From Corallococcus caeni (GTDB lineage: Bacteria; Myxococcota; Myxococcia; Myxococcales; Myxococcaceae): a DNA stretch of 64,000 nucleotides. Shown piece after piece: positions 46,776 to 54,489 of the stretch (position 1 is its first letter; each line of letters begins with the position of its first letter). The notes under the pieces were generated by a model. It was not told the DNA's origin and ran no database searches. It was given only the letters and a program-made list of their open reading frames with translations. The position numbers were made by a program, and so were the translations under genes. The stretch lies in NCBI RefSeq assembly GCF_036245865.1, contig NZ_BTTW01000001.1:496001-560000 (forward strand), in the 5' to 3' direction.

Positions 46776-47495
46776 ATGATCTCGTTCGCTGAAGGCGAAG
46801 TGACGAAGCTGCGTCGTGAATTCAAGCGCGTGCTGGACGCCTCCGAGGCCAAGGCGGTGTGCACGCGGCTGTCGCAGGAGCTGGGCGGGGTGCTGCCGCC
46901 GCCCACGCGCATCGTGTCGGTGTACTTCGACAAGCCGGGCCATCCCCTGACGGAGCGCGCGCTGCGCACGCCGGAGGACTGCCTCAAGGTGAGGACGAAG
47001 GAGTACTCGCCGGACGTGGGCGCGGCGGGCCGCGAGCGCGTGGTGCTGGAGGTGAAGCGCGAGCGCAACGGCCTCACGCAGAAGCGGCGCGTGTGGGTGC
47101 CGCGCGCGGAGCTGGGCCGGGCCATCCGCGGGGGCGTGAGCCTGCTGCCGCTCATCGCGGGGGGCAGCCTGTCGCCGGTGCTGGCGGTGACGTACCGGCG
47201 GCACGTGTACCAGGTGTCGCAGGAGTGGCGGGTGACGGTGGACCGGGACATCGGCTTCCACGCCGTGTCGCCGGAGCTGGCCCTGTCGCCGGTGGCGCTG
47301 ACGGTGGAGCGGCTGGGGATGCCCGCGTGGGAGGACTCGCGGGTGGTGTTGGAGGTGAAGCACCTCGGGGCGGAGCTGCCCGAGTGGCTGTCGGCCCTCA
47401 ATCCGGGGGGCCCGGCGGCGTACAGCAAGTTCGCGGAAGGCATGGCGCGGGTGCATGCCTTCGCTTCAGGTGGCGTTGGGGTCGTAGGGGGTTAG
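46776..47495 (+). CDS. VTC-domain protein (polyphosphate-polymerase type)
   Basis: A 239-residue triphosphate-tunnel protein of the VTC class. The tunnel residues are all visible: RREFKRVL, VYFD, LKVRTKEY, VVLEVKRER, VTYRRHVY, RVTVDRDIGF, RVVLEVKHL and the late AYSKFAEG. In yeast Vtc4 this fold polymerises the gamma-phosphate of ATP into polyphosphate; bacterial members are usually annotated as polyphosphate polymerase domain proteins. ATG 46776 is supported by GAGGAG seven bases upstream. It is second in an operon behind a porin and six bases ahead of a kinase-like fusion. Catalytic activity is inferred from intact motifs. Confidence 0.88.
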   Translation: MISFAEGEVTKLRREFKRVLDASEAKAVCTRLSQELGGVLPPPTRIVSVYFDKPGHPLTERALRTPEDCLKVRTKEYSPDVGAAGRERVVLEVKRERNGLTQKRRVWVPRAELGRAIRGGVSLLPLIAGGSLSPVLAVTYRRHVYQVSQEWRVTVDRDIGFHAVSPELALSPVALTVERLGMPAWEDSRVVLEVKHLGAELPEWLSALNPGGPAAYSKFAEGMARVHAFASGGVGVVGG

Positions 47496-47501
47496 GGCAC
47501 C

Positions 47502-49214
47502 GTGTTCATCGATTTCGAAGGCATTGACGGCAGCGGCAAGACGACGCTGTCCAACCTGCTCGCGTCCCGGCTGAAGCGGCTGGGCTACAAGGTCGCGCAC
47601 GCGCGTGAAGGCGGCGAATTGCAGTCGCCCACCGCCCGGCGCATCCGCGAGCTCACGCGCGACGCGCGGCTCCTGGAGATGGGGCCTCGCGCCGAGTTCT
47701 TCCTGAACCTGGCCCGCGACGCGCAGCAACTGGAAGAGGTCATCGCGCCCTCGCTCAAGCGCGGCGAGGTGTGCATCACCGACCGCTACCTCTACTCGCA
47801 GCTCGCGCTGACGGGCGGAGGGCGGGGCCTGAAGGAGGAGCAGCTCCTGCCCTCCTGCGAGCTGGCGTCGCAGGGGCTGTGGCCGGACCTGGTCATCCTG
47901 GTGGACGTGGACCCGGACCTGGCGCGGCTGCGCAAGCGGCTGGGCAAGGTGCAGAGCGGCAAGGTGAACGACACCGACAGCCGCAAGGGCCTGGTGGGCG
48001 CGGGGCTGGCGGTGCGCGTGCGCGAGGCGTTCCTCGCCCAGGCCCGCAGGGACCCGGCGCGGTGGATCATCCTGGAGAACAATGATCAGCCGCTGCGCGT
48101 GCTGGAGCAGCGCCTGGTGGAGGCCGTGGTCGCGCGGCTGGAAGGCCGTGAGCAGCCGGTGCAGCGGCTGGTCCCCGCCCCCACCCCGCCGCCGCCGGGC
48201 GTGGCGTCCGTGGACGACGTGGAGGAGCGCTTCTTCCACGCGGTGGACGGGCTGGAGGCACGCGAGCCGCAGCTGGCCGCGTGGCTGCTCAACGGCATCC
48301 CGGGCCTGCCCGCGCACCAGCGCCGGGTGGCGTACGCGGAGCGGCTGCCGGGGCTCGTGGCCCGCAGCCTGACGGGGCTGGATGACGACACGGCGTGGAC
48401 GCTGCGCGACGTGCTGTCGGCGAGCGTGCCGGTGGACGTGGCGGAGGGCCTGGGGTTCGTGACGTCCCCGCGCTCGCACGCGCTGCGGCAGCGGCTGTAC
48501 GCGCAGGCGCCGGCGGCGGTGCTGGAGGGACTCAAGCGCCAGGACTCGCCGGAGGCGTGGGCGCTGCGCGAGCGCGGCATGAAGGACGGCCACCTGTCGG
48601 CGGTGCTGCTGGGCCTGGCCGGCGTGGACGGCGAGGAGTCCTGGGTGGTGCGCGAGGCGGGCATGCAGCGCAAGCTGTACTCGGAGGTGGCGCGCAGCCT
48701 GGGCGGCCTGGCCACGGAGCGCGCGGACGCGCTGCGCGAGGCGCTGATTCCGCACGACCGGCTGGCGGTGCTCAAGAGCACCACGGGTTTGGAGACGCCG
48801 GTGGCGGTGGGGCTGCGCGAGCAGTTGGAGAAGGGCGCGCTGAAGCTGGTGCTGCGCTCGCTGACCGGCGTGGATACGCCGCGCGCCTGGGCGATGCGTG
48901 AGCGGGGCGCGCAGCTCACCAAGGAGGCGCTGGACTCCGTGGACGGGATGGATTCGCCGCGCGCGTGGAAGCTGCGGGCCTCCGCGGCGCGCCGGTGGCC
49001 GGCGACGGTGGTGTCGTCGATGAAGGGGTTGCCGCTGGTGGCGGAGACGCGGGCGCTGCTGGATCGCATCCTGGAGGAGCAGGCCGGGAAGATGCCGGTG
49101 CTGCGCAACGCGTACGCGGTGGTGGCGCAGGCCCGTGCGCTGGAGCAGGCGCAGCGGCCGGTGCGGTCCCTGGTGGAGACGCTCGGGGTGGACGCCGGGC
49201 GGCAGGAGGCATGA
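47502..49214 (+). CDS. thymidylate-kinase-like domain fused to nine 27-residue helical repeats
   Basis: A 570-residue fusion starting at GTG 47502. Residues 1-205 are a P-loop kinase of the dTMP-kinase class: FEGIDGSGKTT (5-15), TDRYLYSQLALTGGGRGL near 90 and a LID-like RKRLGKVQSGK. It departs from canonical Tmk: TREPGG is replaced by AREGGE, and the LFxADR motif reads LNLARDAQQ. After a Pro-rich linker and a helical segment, residues 288-531 consist of nine units of 26-28 residues with core SLxGLDTPxAWxLRE, followed by a 39-residue tail. Standard thymidylate kinases are about 210 residues without such a tail. It lies between VTC-domain and DUF4956-like genes, and its stop overlaps the next ATG. 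Its substrate may not be dTMP. Confidence 0.85.
   Translation: MFIDFEGIDGSGKTTLSNLLASRLKRLGYKVAHAREGGELQSPTARRIRELTRDARLLEMGPRAEFFLNLARDAQQLEEVIAPSLKRGEVCITDRYLYSQLALTGGGRGLKEEQLLPSCELASQGLWPDLVILVDVDPDLARLRKRLGKVQSGKVNDTDSRKGLVGAGLAVRVREAFLAQARRDPARWIILENNDQPLRVLEQRLVEAVVARLEGREQPVQRLVPAPTPPPPGVASVDDVEERFFHAVDGLEAREPQLAAWLLNGIPGLPAHQRRVAYAERLPGLVARSLTGLDDDTAWTLRDVLSASVPVDVAEGLGFVTSPRSHALRQRLYAQAPAAVLEGLKRQDSPEAWALRERGMKDGHLSAVLLGLAGVDGEESWVVREAGMQRKLYSEVARSLGGLATERADALREALIPHDRLAVLKSTTGLETPVAVGLREQLEKGALKLVLRSLTGVDTPRAWAMRERGAQLTKEALDSVDGMDSPRAWKLRASAARRWPATVVSSMKGLPLVAETRALLDRILEEQAGKMPVLRNAYAVVAQARALEQAQRPVRSLVETLGVDAGRQEA
48363..49094 (+). repeat. nine degenerate 27-residue protein repeats
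   Basis: Units begin at residues 288, 315, 342, 370, 398, 425, 452, 478 and 505 of the kinase fusion. Best-conserved positions are Ser-Leu at 2-3, Gly at 5, Ser/Thr-Pro at 8-9, Ala-Trp at 11-12 and Leu-Arg at 14-15. Unit 7 starts RSLTGVDTPRAWAMRERG and unit 3 EGLKRQDSPEAWALRERG. The DNA copies are diverged, so the array is old and selected at protein level. Two short helices per unit, stacking as an alpha-solenoid, is my inference. Confidence 0.8.
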
Positions 49215-49930
49215 CGCCCATGGAAGGTCCATTCGGTGCGCTGTTCCAGGACGTGGAGCAGGAGCTTGCGTCGCTGTCGATGGGGGCCATCCTCCCCCGG
49301 CTGGTGGCGTCGGCGCTGATTGGCGCGCTGCTGTCGTCGCGTCCCTGGCGGCTGGTGCTGGGCAAGCCGCTGCCGAAGGTGGAGATGGTGCAGGCGCAGA
49401 TCCTCCTCTGCGCGGCGGCGGCGGTGATCACCGCGGTGATTGGCAACAGCGTGGCGAAGGCGTTCGGGCTGGTGGGCCTGGGCGGGTTCGTGCGGTTCCG
49501 GTCCGGGCTGAAGGACCCACGTGACGCGGCCATCCTGTTCCTGGTGATTGGCCTGGGCATGGCGTGCGGCCACGGCAACCTTGTGCTGGCGTTCGTGGGC
49601 ACGGGGTTCGTGGCGGTGCTGCTCTTCGTGCTGGACCTGTTCGAGAAGAAGGCCGTGGCGGCGAAGGAGCCGAAGCAGCGGCTGCTGGTGTCCGCGCAGG
49701 CGGACGACCTGGTGCGCGCGGAGGCCACGCTGAGGACGGCGCTGGGCGAGCGCAACGTGCTGGTGAAGAGCTGCGCGTTGGACTTCTCCGCGCGGCGCGT
49801 GGAGCTGGAAGTGGAGGAGCCGGAGCCTGGAAGCCTGGCGGCGGCGTTGGGACGGACGGAAGGGGCGCCCTTGCGGGGGCTGCGGTGGACGGCGGTGAGC
49901 GCGAAGGGCGCGCGGGAGGAGATGGTATGA
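49211..49930 (+). CDS. DUF4956/MgtC-like membrane protein
   Basis: A 239-residue protein with four or five membrane helices in the first 150 residues and a soluble C-terminal domain of about 90 residues. The hallmark FVRFRSGLKDPRDAAILFLV followed by IGLGMACGHGN matches DUF4956 family proteins, which are frequent neighbours of VTC-domain genes. The C-terminal part (RLLVSAQADDLVRAEATLR) looks ferredoxin-like. Its ATG overlaps the upstream stop and its stop overlaps the next ATG, both as ATGA. It probably anchors or gates the VTC-linked activity at the inner membrane; no transport activity is proven for the family. Confidence 0.82.
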   Translation: MTPMEGPFGALFQDVEQELASLSMGAILPRLVASALIGALLSSRPWRLVLGKPLPKVEMVQAQILLCAAAAVITAVIGNSVAKAFGLVGLGGFVRFRSGLKDPRDAAILFLVIGLGMACGHGNLVLAFVGTGFVAVLLFVLDLFEKKAVAAKEPKQRLLVSAQADDLVRAEATLRTALGERNVLVKSCALDFSARRVELEVEEPEPGSLAAALGRTEGAPLRGLRWTAVSAKGAREEMV

Positions 49931-50733
49931 AGTTCAGGAAGCTGGCGGTGCTGTTCGCGGCGTGTGGGGCGTTGGCCGCCTGTGGTGGCGGGGGCAGCCT
50001 GCCCACGGGGAATGATCCGGGCTCGTCCACGACGAACCCGGACGGCACGGTGGACCTCCCGGGCAACCCGGTGGACCCGAACACGGGCGGCGGCACGAAG
50101 CCGGATCAGCAGGCGGAGGTGACGACGCTCTGGCCGCTGACGACGGGCTCCCGGTGGACCTACCGCATCACCGACCCAGCGGACGGGGTGTTCAACAAGG
50201 TGGTGACGGTGCAAGGCCCGGAGACGGTGCCCGGCACGACCATGACGGCGGTCAAGGTGCACAGCCAGCAGGACCGCACGCAGGCGGGCACGGTCTACGA
50301 GGAGAACTCCTGGCAACTGGAGCTGACGACCGGCGTGGTGGTGCGTCTGCGTGAGGAGGACATCCTGGACGGCGTGGCCTCGAAGGCGACGACCTGGTCC
50401 CCGGCGATGATGAAGTCCCTGGCGACGACGCCGGCCTCCATCCCCTGGGAGCGCCAGGACAAGGTGCGGGAGCTGATCACCTACGCGGCGGGCGGGACGG
50501 AGGGGAAGGACCCGACCTATGTCTGGAAGGTCCTGGAGAAGGACGTGACGGTGACGACGCCCGCGGGCACGTTCACGAATGCCATCAAGGTCCAGCGCGA
50601 CAAGCTGAACAAGAGCGGCGAGGTGAAGGAGGAGAAGCAGCGTCTGTACTGGCTCGTTCCTGGTGTGGGCAAGGTCCGCGAGGACGGGGAACGCCTGGAG
50701 GAGCTGGTGTCCTACGACGTGAAGAAGCCGTAG
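49927..50733 (+). CDS. lipoprotein, last gene of the VTC operon
   Basis: A 268-residue lipoprotein with lipobox LAAC near residue 20 and a Gly/Pro/Asp-rich linker (GGGGSLPTGNDPGSST). A beta-rich domain follows: LWPLTTGSRWTYRITDP, TVYEENSWQLELTTGVVVRL, FTNAIKVQRDKLNKSGEVKE and YWLVPGVGKVRED. This pattern is common in myxobacterial exported proteins of unknown role. ATGA overlap with the DUF4956-like gene shows it is co-translated with the operon. It could link the inner-membrane module to the porin across the periplasm; that is inference. Confidence 0.8.
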   Translation: MKFRKLAVLFAACGALAACGGGGSLPTGNDPGSSTTNPDGTVDLPGNPVDPNTGGGTKPDQQAEVTTLWPLTTGSRWTYRITDPADGVFNKVVTVQGPETVPGTTMTAVKVHSQQDRTQAGTVYEENSWQLELTTGVVVRLREEDILDGVASKATTWSPAMMKSLATTPASIPWERQDKVRELITYAAGGTEGKDPTYVWKVLEKDVTVTTPAGTFTNAIKVQRDKLNKSGEVKEEKQRLYWLVPGVGKVREDGERLEELVSYDVKKP

Positions 50734-50809
50734 GCCGCTGATTCATCTGGATGGGATTGAGGCCCGGGTTGGCGCGAGGGATGCGCTGGCCTGGGCTTTC
50801 GAATGCTGC

Positions 50810-51352
50810 TCACTCGTCATCAGGCCTTCCCCAGTCCCGTACGGAATACCGGAGATTGGCGCCAGAAAAATCAGCGCCCAAAAAATCAACGCGCTGGAGA
50901 TTGGCTCGACTTAAATCAACAGCGTCCAGTTTAGCTCCCCTCAACGAAGCCCCTTCCAGATCAATAGACGACATATCAGATCGGGAAAACACCCCGCCTT
51001 CCAGACAAGCGCCACGTGCATTCACGCCATGAAAAACAGCAGCCGTGGCAACCACCCCCATCAATGACGCAGCAAAAAGCCTTCCACCACCCAATCGGAC
51101 TCCAACAATCAAGGTTCCATCCAGAACGGCATGATCCAACCAGACTCCGGTCAAATCGACGCCACTGAGATTTTTCCCAACAATGCGCACCCCTCTCATA
51201 TCAAGCCCATAGGGAACCAAATCAGCCCCAGGCATGGAGCGGACAATATCAACCCACTTCCAATCCCTCGCCACCAACGAGGCGACAATTCCATCCAAAC
51301 AAGCAGCCCCCAACGGGCTTGCCCAGCGTTCAATTAGCGCTGACCTATCCAT
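50810..51352 (-). CDS. pentapeptide-repeat protein
   Basis: A 180-residue protein. After a 35-residue N-terminal segment (MDRSALIERWASPLGAACLD) the rest is pentapeptide repeats of the A(D/N)LxX type, for example ADLVPYGLDM, NLSGVDLTGV, ASLRGAKLDAVDLSRANLQR and ADFSGANLRY, which fold as a right-handed beta-helix. GGGAG lies five bases ahead of ATG 51352. The gene is notably AT-richer than its surroundings: bases 50881-50940 are 29 G+C of 60, against about 70% nearby. This suggests recent acquisition. Function unknown; some family members mimic DNA, others act as immunity or effector proteins. Confidence 0.85.
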   Translation of the reverse strand: MDRSALIERWASPLGAACLDGIVASLVARDWKWVDIVRSMPGADLVPYGLDMRGVRIVGKNLSGVDLTGVWLDHAVLDGTLIVGVRLGGGRLFAASLMGVVATAAVFHGVNARGACLEGGVFSRSDMSSIDLEGASLRGAKLDAVDLSRANLQRVDFLGADFSGANLRYSVRDWGRPDDE

Positions 51353-51391
51353 TCCTGCTCCCGCATTTAACCTTCAGCCGATCCAGCGGCG

Positions 51392-51538
51392 TCAGGCCAA
51401 TTCGAAATGCTTCGAGCACCAGCCGTGGATCCGCAGCGAGTCCCCCTGGAGGACCACGCCCGGAAAGCTCCGGCCCGGCATCCGGACCACTGCCGCGTTC
51501 GACTGCCTCGACAGGACTTTGACCCGGTCATCTTCCAT
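51392..51538 (-). CDS. short 48-residue gene, apparently truncated DUF6959/immunity-like protein
   Basis: Reading from ATG 51538 the product starts MEDDRVKVLSRQSNAAVVRM and continues with PGRSFPGVVLQGDSL before an unrelated 15-residue tail and TGA at 51392. The first 34 residues resemble a small family I recall as DUF6959 (PGR-FPG-x-x-x-QGDSL), whose members are about 80-90 residues, so the 3' half seems lost. A strong ribosome-binding site, GGAGG, lies seven bases upstream. It lies beside the low-G+C pentapeptide gene and a YwqK-like gene. The family name rests on memory. Confidence 0.5.
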   Translation of the reverse strand: MEDDRVKVLSRQSNAAVVRMPGRSFPGVVLQGDSLRIHGWCSKHFELA

Positions 51539-51685
51539 CAAGTGACCTCCGGCCGCCATTCACGCTTGGACGTTCGCGGAGCTGCCGTTCGCCAGCTTGG
51601 AGGGAATCGATCTGAGCCTATCCGACGAAACGCTCCAGGCTCCGTCCCCGAGCATTCCGATCGCGCAATGACACGGATGCGCGCT

Positions 51686-52099
51686 TCACCACTCGATCAG
51701 AGGCCAGTCGCCATCGGCCGTTCGTCTCGCGAGGGTCGCAACCACGGCCGGATCATCTGGTGACGCGCGCCGGTCCGTCTTCAGCAGCCCCGAGTGACTC
51801 CAGCGCCGCTCCACGACACAGAGGCCGTAGAGGTAGACACGATCCTCAATCATCGTCCCGTCAGCGAGCCAGGCGCGTGAGGTCCCGTGCCAACAGTTGC
51901 GCCAGTAGAAGACCTCCTCCGCGAGCAGTCCGGACTCATGCCAGGTGCGGTCAGGGCCTTGCCGCAGGCCATCCACATAGAAGGTTTCGGAACAGAGCAG
52001 GCCCGAGGCGCGTTCTTCGAAGAGGGCCCCCGTGAAGGGCTTGCCTTGGAAGAAGGCCTGTTCGGCCTCCCACGTGGTCACATCGTAGGTCAGTCGCAT
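51686..52099 (-). CDS. YwqK/MORN-like repeat protein
   Basis: A 137-residue protein with MORN/YwqK-style units: PFTGALFEE, GLRQGPDRTWHESGLLAEEVF, WHGTSRAWLADGTMIED and RRWSHSGLLKTDRR. Such proteins are often annotated as YwqK-family antitoxins in polymorphic-toxin neighbourhoods, though direct evidence is thin. No toxin gene is adjacent. It follows the small zinc-ribbon gene after 30 bases on the same strand. No signal peptide; probably cytoplasmic. Confidence 0.7.
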   Translation of the reverse strand: MRLTYDVTTWEAEQAFFQGKPFTGALFEERASGLLCSETFYVDGLRQGPDRTWHESGLLAEEVFYWRNCWHGTSRAWLADGTMIEDRVYLYGLCVVERRWSHSGLLKTDRRASPDDPAVVATLARRTADGDWPLIEW

Positions 52100-52129
52100 C
52101 GGGCACGGTCGGGGTCGACGCGCCGACGC

Positions 52130-52327
52130 TCAGGCCCGCGCGGCGTCGTCGTACGACACGCGCAGTCCTTCGTGCGTCACGGTGATGAATGGGCGGCCCA
52201 TCCAGCCGCAGTGCGTACAGACCGCGTTCGGACCGGTCGCCGTCACGCGCACCGGCAGGTCCGACTCGCACACGGGGCAGCCCTCGGGGATCTTGTACTC
52301 ACGGGTCTGGGAGTGGACTTCGGTCAT
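52130..52327 (-). CDS. 65-residue zinc-ribbon protein
   Basis: Start 52327 gives MTEVHSQTREYKIPEGCPVC. Two C-x2-C knuckles (CPVC and CTHC, 20 residues apart) form a zinc ribbon; the tail WMGRPFITVTHEGLRVSYDD is beta-rich. An alternative start at 52429 adds a low-complexity Arg-rich stretch. Function unknown; possibly co-transcribed with the YwqK-like gene. Confidence 0.65.
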   Translation of the reverse strand: MTEVHSQTREYKIPEGCPVCESDLPVRVTATGPNAVCTHCGWMGRPFITVTHEGLRVSYDDAARA

Positions 52328-52535
52328 GTCTTCAGGGGTAACGCAGCCCCCGGACTTCGCAAGGCGGCGCCCTCTACGCCCCTGAGCTGAAACAGGCAAT
52401 ACACGCCCTTCTGTCTGCCTTTCAGCCACAACCAGCGCCCGCCCGCCTGCCTACCCCCGAGCGCCTGATTTTCGGATGAACGTTGAGCCATGAACCGTTG
52501 CGCCCCGGTCCCGAATGTCTCGGGCCGGAGGATTC

Positions 52536-54203
52536 ATGGACCGGACGAAGTCTCTTTCGCTCGCTGCCCTGGCTGCCCTGTTCGTCGGGGGCTTTGCCTC
52601 GGGTGACGCGCTCGCCCTGCCGCGTGATCCCTACCTTCAGAAGGTGGGCCCCGACACCGCCACCGTGGCGTTCCGGCTCGCTTCGAACTGCTCCAGCGCC
52701 CAGGTGCGCTACGGCGTCGGAAACACCACCCAGGCAGCCCGGTCCACCGCCACCGCGAAGATCCACGCCGTGGTCCTCACCGGCCTGTCCCCCGGCACCT
52801 CCTATACGTACTCCGTGGACGCTTGCGGTGAGACGACCCCGGCGAAGACGTTCAGCACCGCCCCCGTGCCCGGCACGCGGCGCGTGCACTTCGCCGCCGT
52901 GGGCGACTTCGGCACCGGCGGCAGCGACCAGAAGAAGGTCGCCGCCTCCATGCTCACCAACAAGCCGGAGCTCTTCGTCGCACTGGGCGACAACGCGTAC
53001 GCGTCCGGCACCGAGACCGAGTTCCAGACCAACCTCTTCACCCCCATGGCCGCCCTGCTCGCGCAGGTGCCCATGTTCGCCACGCCCGGCAATCACGAGT
53101 ACGTCACGAACGAGGCCCAGCCCTACCTGGACAACCTCTACCTGCCCACCAACAACGCGGAGAGCTCGGAGCGCTACTACTCGTTCGACTGGGGCCACGT
53201 GCACTTCGTGTCCATCGACTCGAACTGCGCCGTGGGCCTGGCGTCCGCGTCCAAGTGCACGCTCGCCGCGCAGAAGGCGTTCGTGGAGAAGGACCTGGCC
53301 GCCACCAAGCAGCCGTGGAAGGTCGTCTTCTTCCACCACCCGTCCTGGTCCAGCGGCGAGCACGGCTCGCAGCTCACCATGCGCCGCCAGTTCGGCCCCC
53401 TCTTCGAGAAGTACGGCGTGGACCTGGTCCTCACCGGCCACGACCACGACTACGAGCGCAGCAAGCCCATGCTCGGTGACGCCGAGGCCGGCAAGGGCGA
53501 GCAGGGCATCCCCTACCTCGTCGTCGGCGGCGGCGGCGCCACCCTGCGCACGTTCGCCACGTCACGCCCCTCCTGGAGCGTCATCCGTGACGACGCGGCC
53601 CACGGCTTCCTCGACGTGGACGTCGTGGAGGGCACCCTCACCGCGAAGCTCGTGAAGACGGATGGCGGCATCCTGGACACGCTCACCCTCTCCAAGACGC
53701 TGCCCGCGCAGCCGGAAGCGCCGCGGGGCACGCTGAACGTCGCCGTCGACAGCGCCAGCGGCACCGCGCCCCACACGGCCGCGTTCACCGCGACGGCCTC
53801 CCAGTCCGGCGCCACCGTCACCTGGGACTTCGGAGACGGCGCCACCGCCGAGGGCACTCAGGCGCAGCACGTCTTCGCCCAGGCCGGCACCTACACGGTG
53901 ACGGCCACGGCCACCGTCCAGGGCGCCGCCCCGCTGACGTCCACCACCGTCGTCACCGTGACCTCCAGCGGCACCGGAACCACCGACCCCGGCACCGGCA
54001 CCGGCGAGGACCCCGGTACCACGCCTTCCGACCCCGACCCCCGCCCCGAGCTTCCGGCCACGCCCACGACGCCAGGCGTCACGCCGGGGGCTGACGACTC
54101 AAACGGGGGCGGTGGCTGCGCCGCCGGCCCCTCCGCCGCCCTGATTCCCGCCGCCGCGGCCCTCGTGGCCGGGCTCGTGCGCCGCCGTCGCCGGAACCGC
54201 TGA
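52536..54203 (+). CDS. exported purple-acid-type metallophosphatase with PKD domain and MYXO-CTERM-like tail
   Basis: A 555-residue secreted or surface phosphatase. Signal peptide MDRTKSLSLAALAALFVGGF, then an Ig-like/fibronectin domain (about residues 30-115) as in purple acid phosphatases. The metallophosphatase core shows VGDFGTGG, GDNAYASG, TPGNHEY, FFHHPSW and GHDHDYERS. A PKD domain follows (ATVTWDFGDGATAEG). The end is a Thr/Pro linker and GGGGCAAGPSAALIPAAAAL, a hydrophobic stretch and RRRRRNR, matching the MYXO-CTERM sorting signal pattern (Cys, helix, Arg cluster). ATG 52536 has GGAGG five bases upstream. It probably hydrolyses phosphate esters at the cell surface. Confidence 0.92.
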   Translation: MDRTKSLSLAALAALFVGGFASGDALALPRDPYLQKVGPDTATVAFRLASNCSSAQVRYGVGNTTQAARSTATAKIHAVVLTGLSPGTSYTYSVDACGETTPAKTFSTAPVPGTRRVHFAAVGDFGTGGSDQKKVAASMLTNKPELFVALGDNAYASGTETEFQTNLFTPMAALLAQVPMFATPGNHEYVTNEAQPYLDNLYLPTNNAESSERYYSFDWGHVHFVSIDSNCAVGLASASKCTLAAQKAFVEKDLAATKQPWKVVFFHHPSWSSGEHGSQLTMRRQFGPLFEKYGVDLVLTGHDHDYERSKPMLGDAEAGKGEQGIPYLVVGGGGATLRTFATSRPSWSVIRDDAAHGFLDVDVVEGTLTAKLVKTDGGILDTLTLSKTLPAQPEAPRGTLNVAVDSASGTAPHTAAFTATASQSGATVTWDFGDGATAEGTQAQHVFAQAGTYTVTATATVQGAAPLTSTTVVTVTSSGTGTTDPGTGTGEDPGTTPSDPDPRPELPATPTTPGVTPGADDSNGGGGCAAGPSAALIPAAAALVAGLVRRRRRNR

Positions 54204-54334
54204 GCCCTCCCCGGAGGCGCGCCGCCCGGACTGGTCCGACTGTCGGACCAGTTCGGCCCCCTCCGGCGCCGGAAGCCGATGAGCCCGCCCCGGAGGCGCG
54301 CCGCCCGGACTGGTCCGACTGTCGGACCAGTTCG
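54201..54334. repeat. 55-bp direct repeat (two copies), each ending in the palindrome
   Basis: Copies at 54201-54255 and 54280-54334 differ at one base. Each carries the palindrome with arm ACTGGTCCGA, loop CTG and complement (54230-54252 and 54309-54331), the same core as at 14649. The first copy starts on the TGA stop of the phosphatase. Either hairpin could affect transcript ends, but no T run follows. A recent local duplication is certain; the function is not. Confidence 0.85.
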
Positions 54335-54489
54335 CTCCCTGCCGGGCCCGGGGGCGGACCGCAGGCCCCGAAAAGCCCCCTGAAGCGGCGCCCAGACGCC
54401 TCCGGCCGGTCCCTCCAGGGCCTTCCGGGGGCGTCTTTTGCGTTCCCTGCTTGTCAAGCCTGCCCGGGGGATGCGAAGGCCCATGCGAC

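Noticed and set aside
51540-51685. Possible small gene starting MLGDGAWSVSSDRLRS
   Set aside because: No ribosome-binding site, and the short frame overlaps the translation signal of the next gene. It may be a remnant but cannot be supported as a gene.
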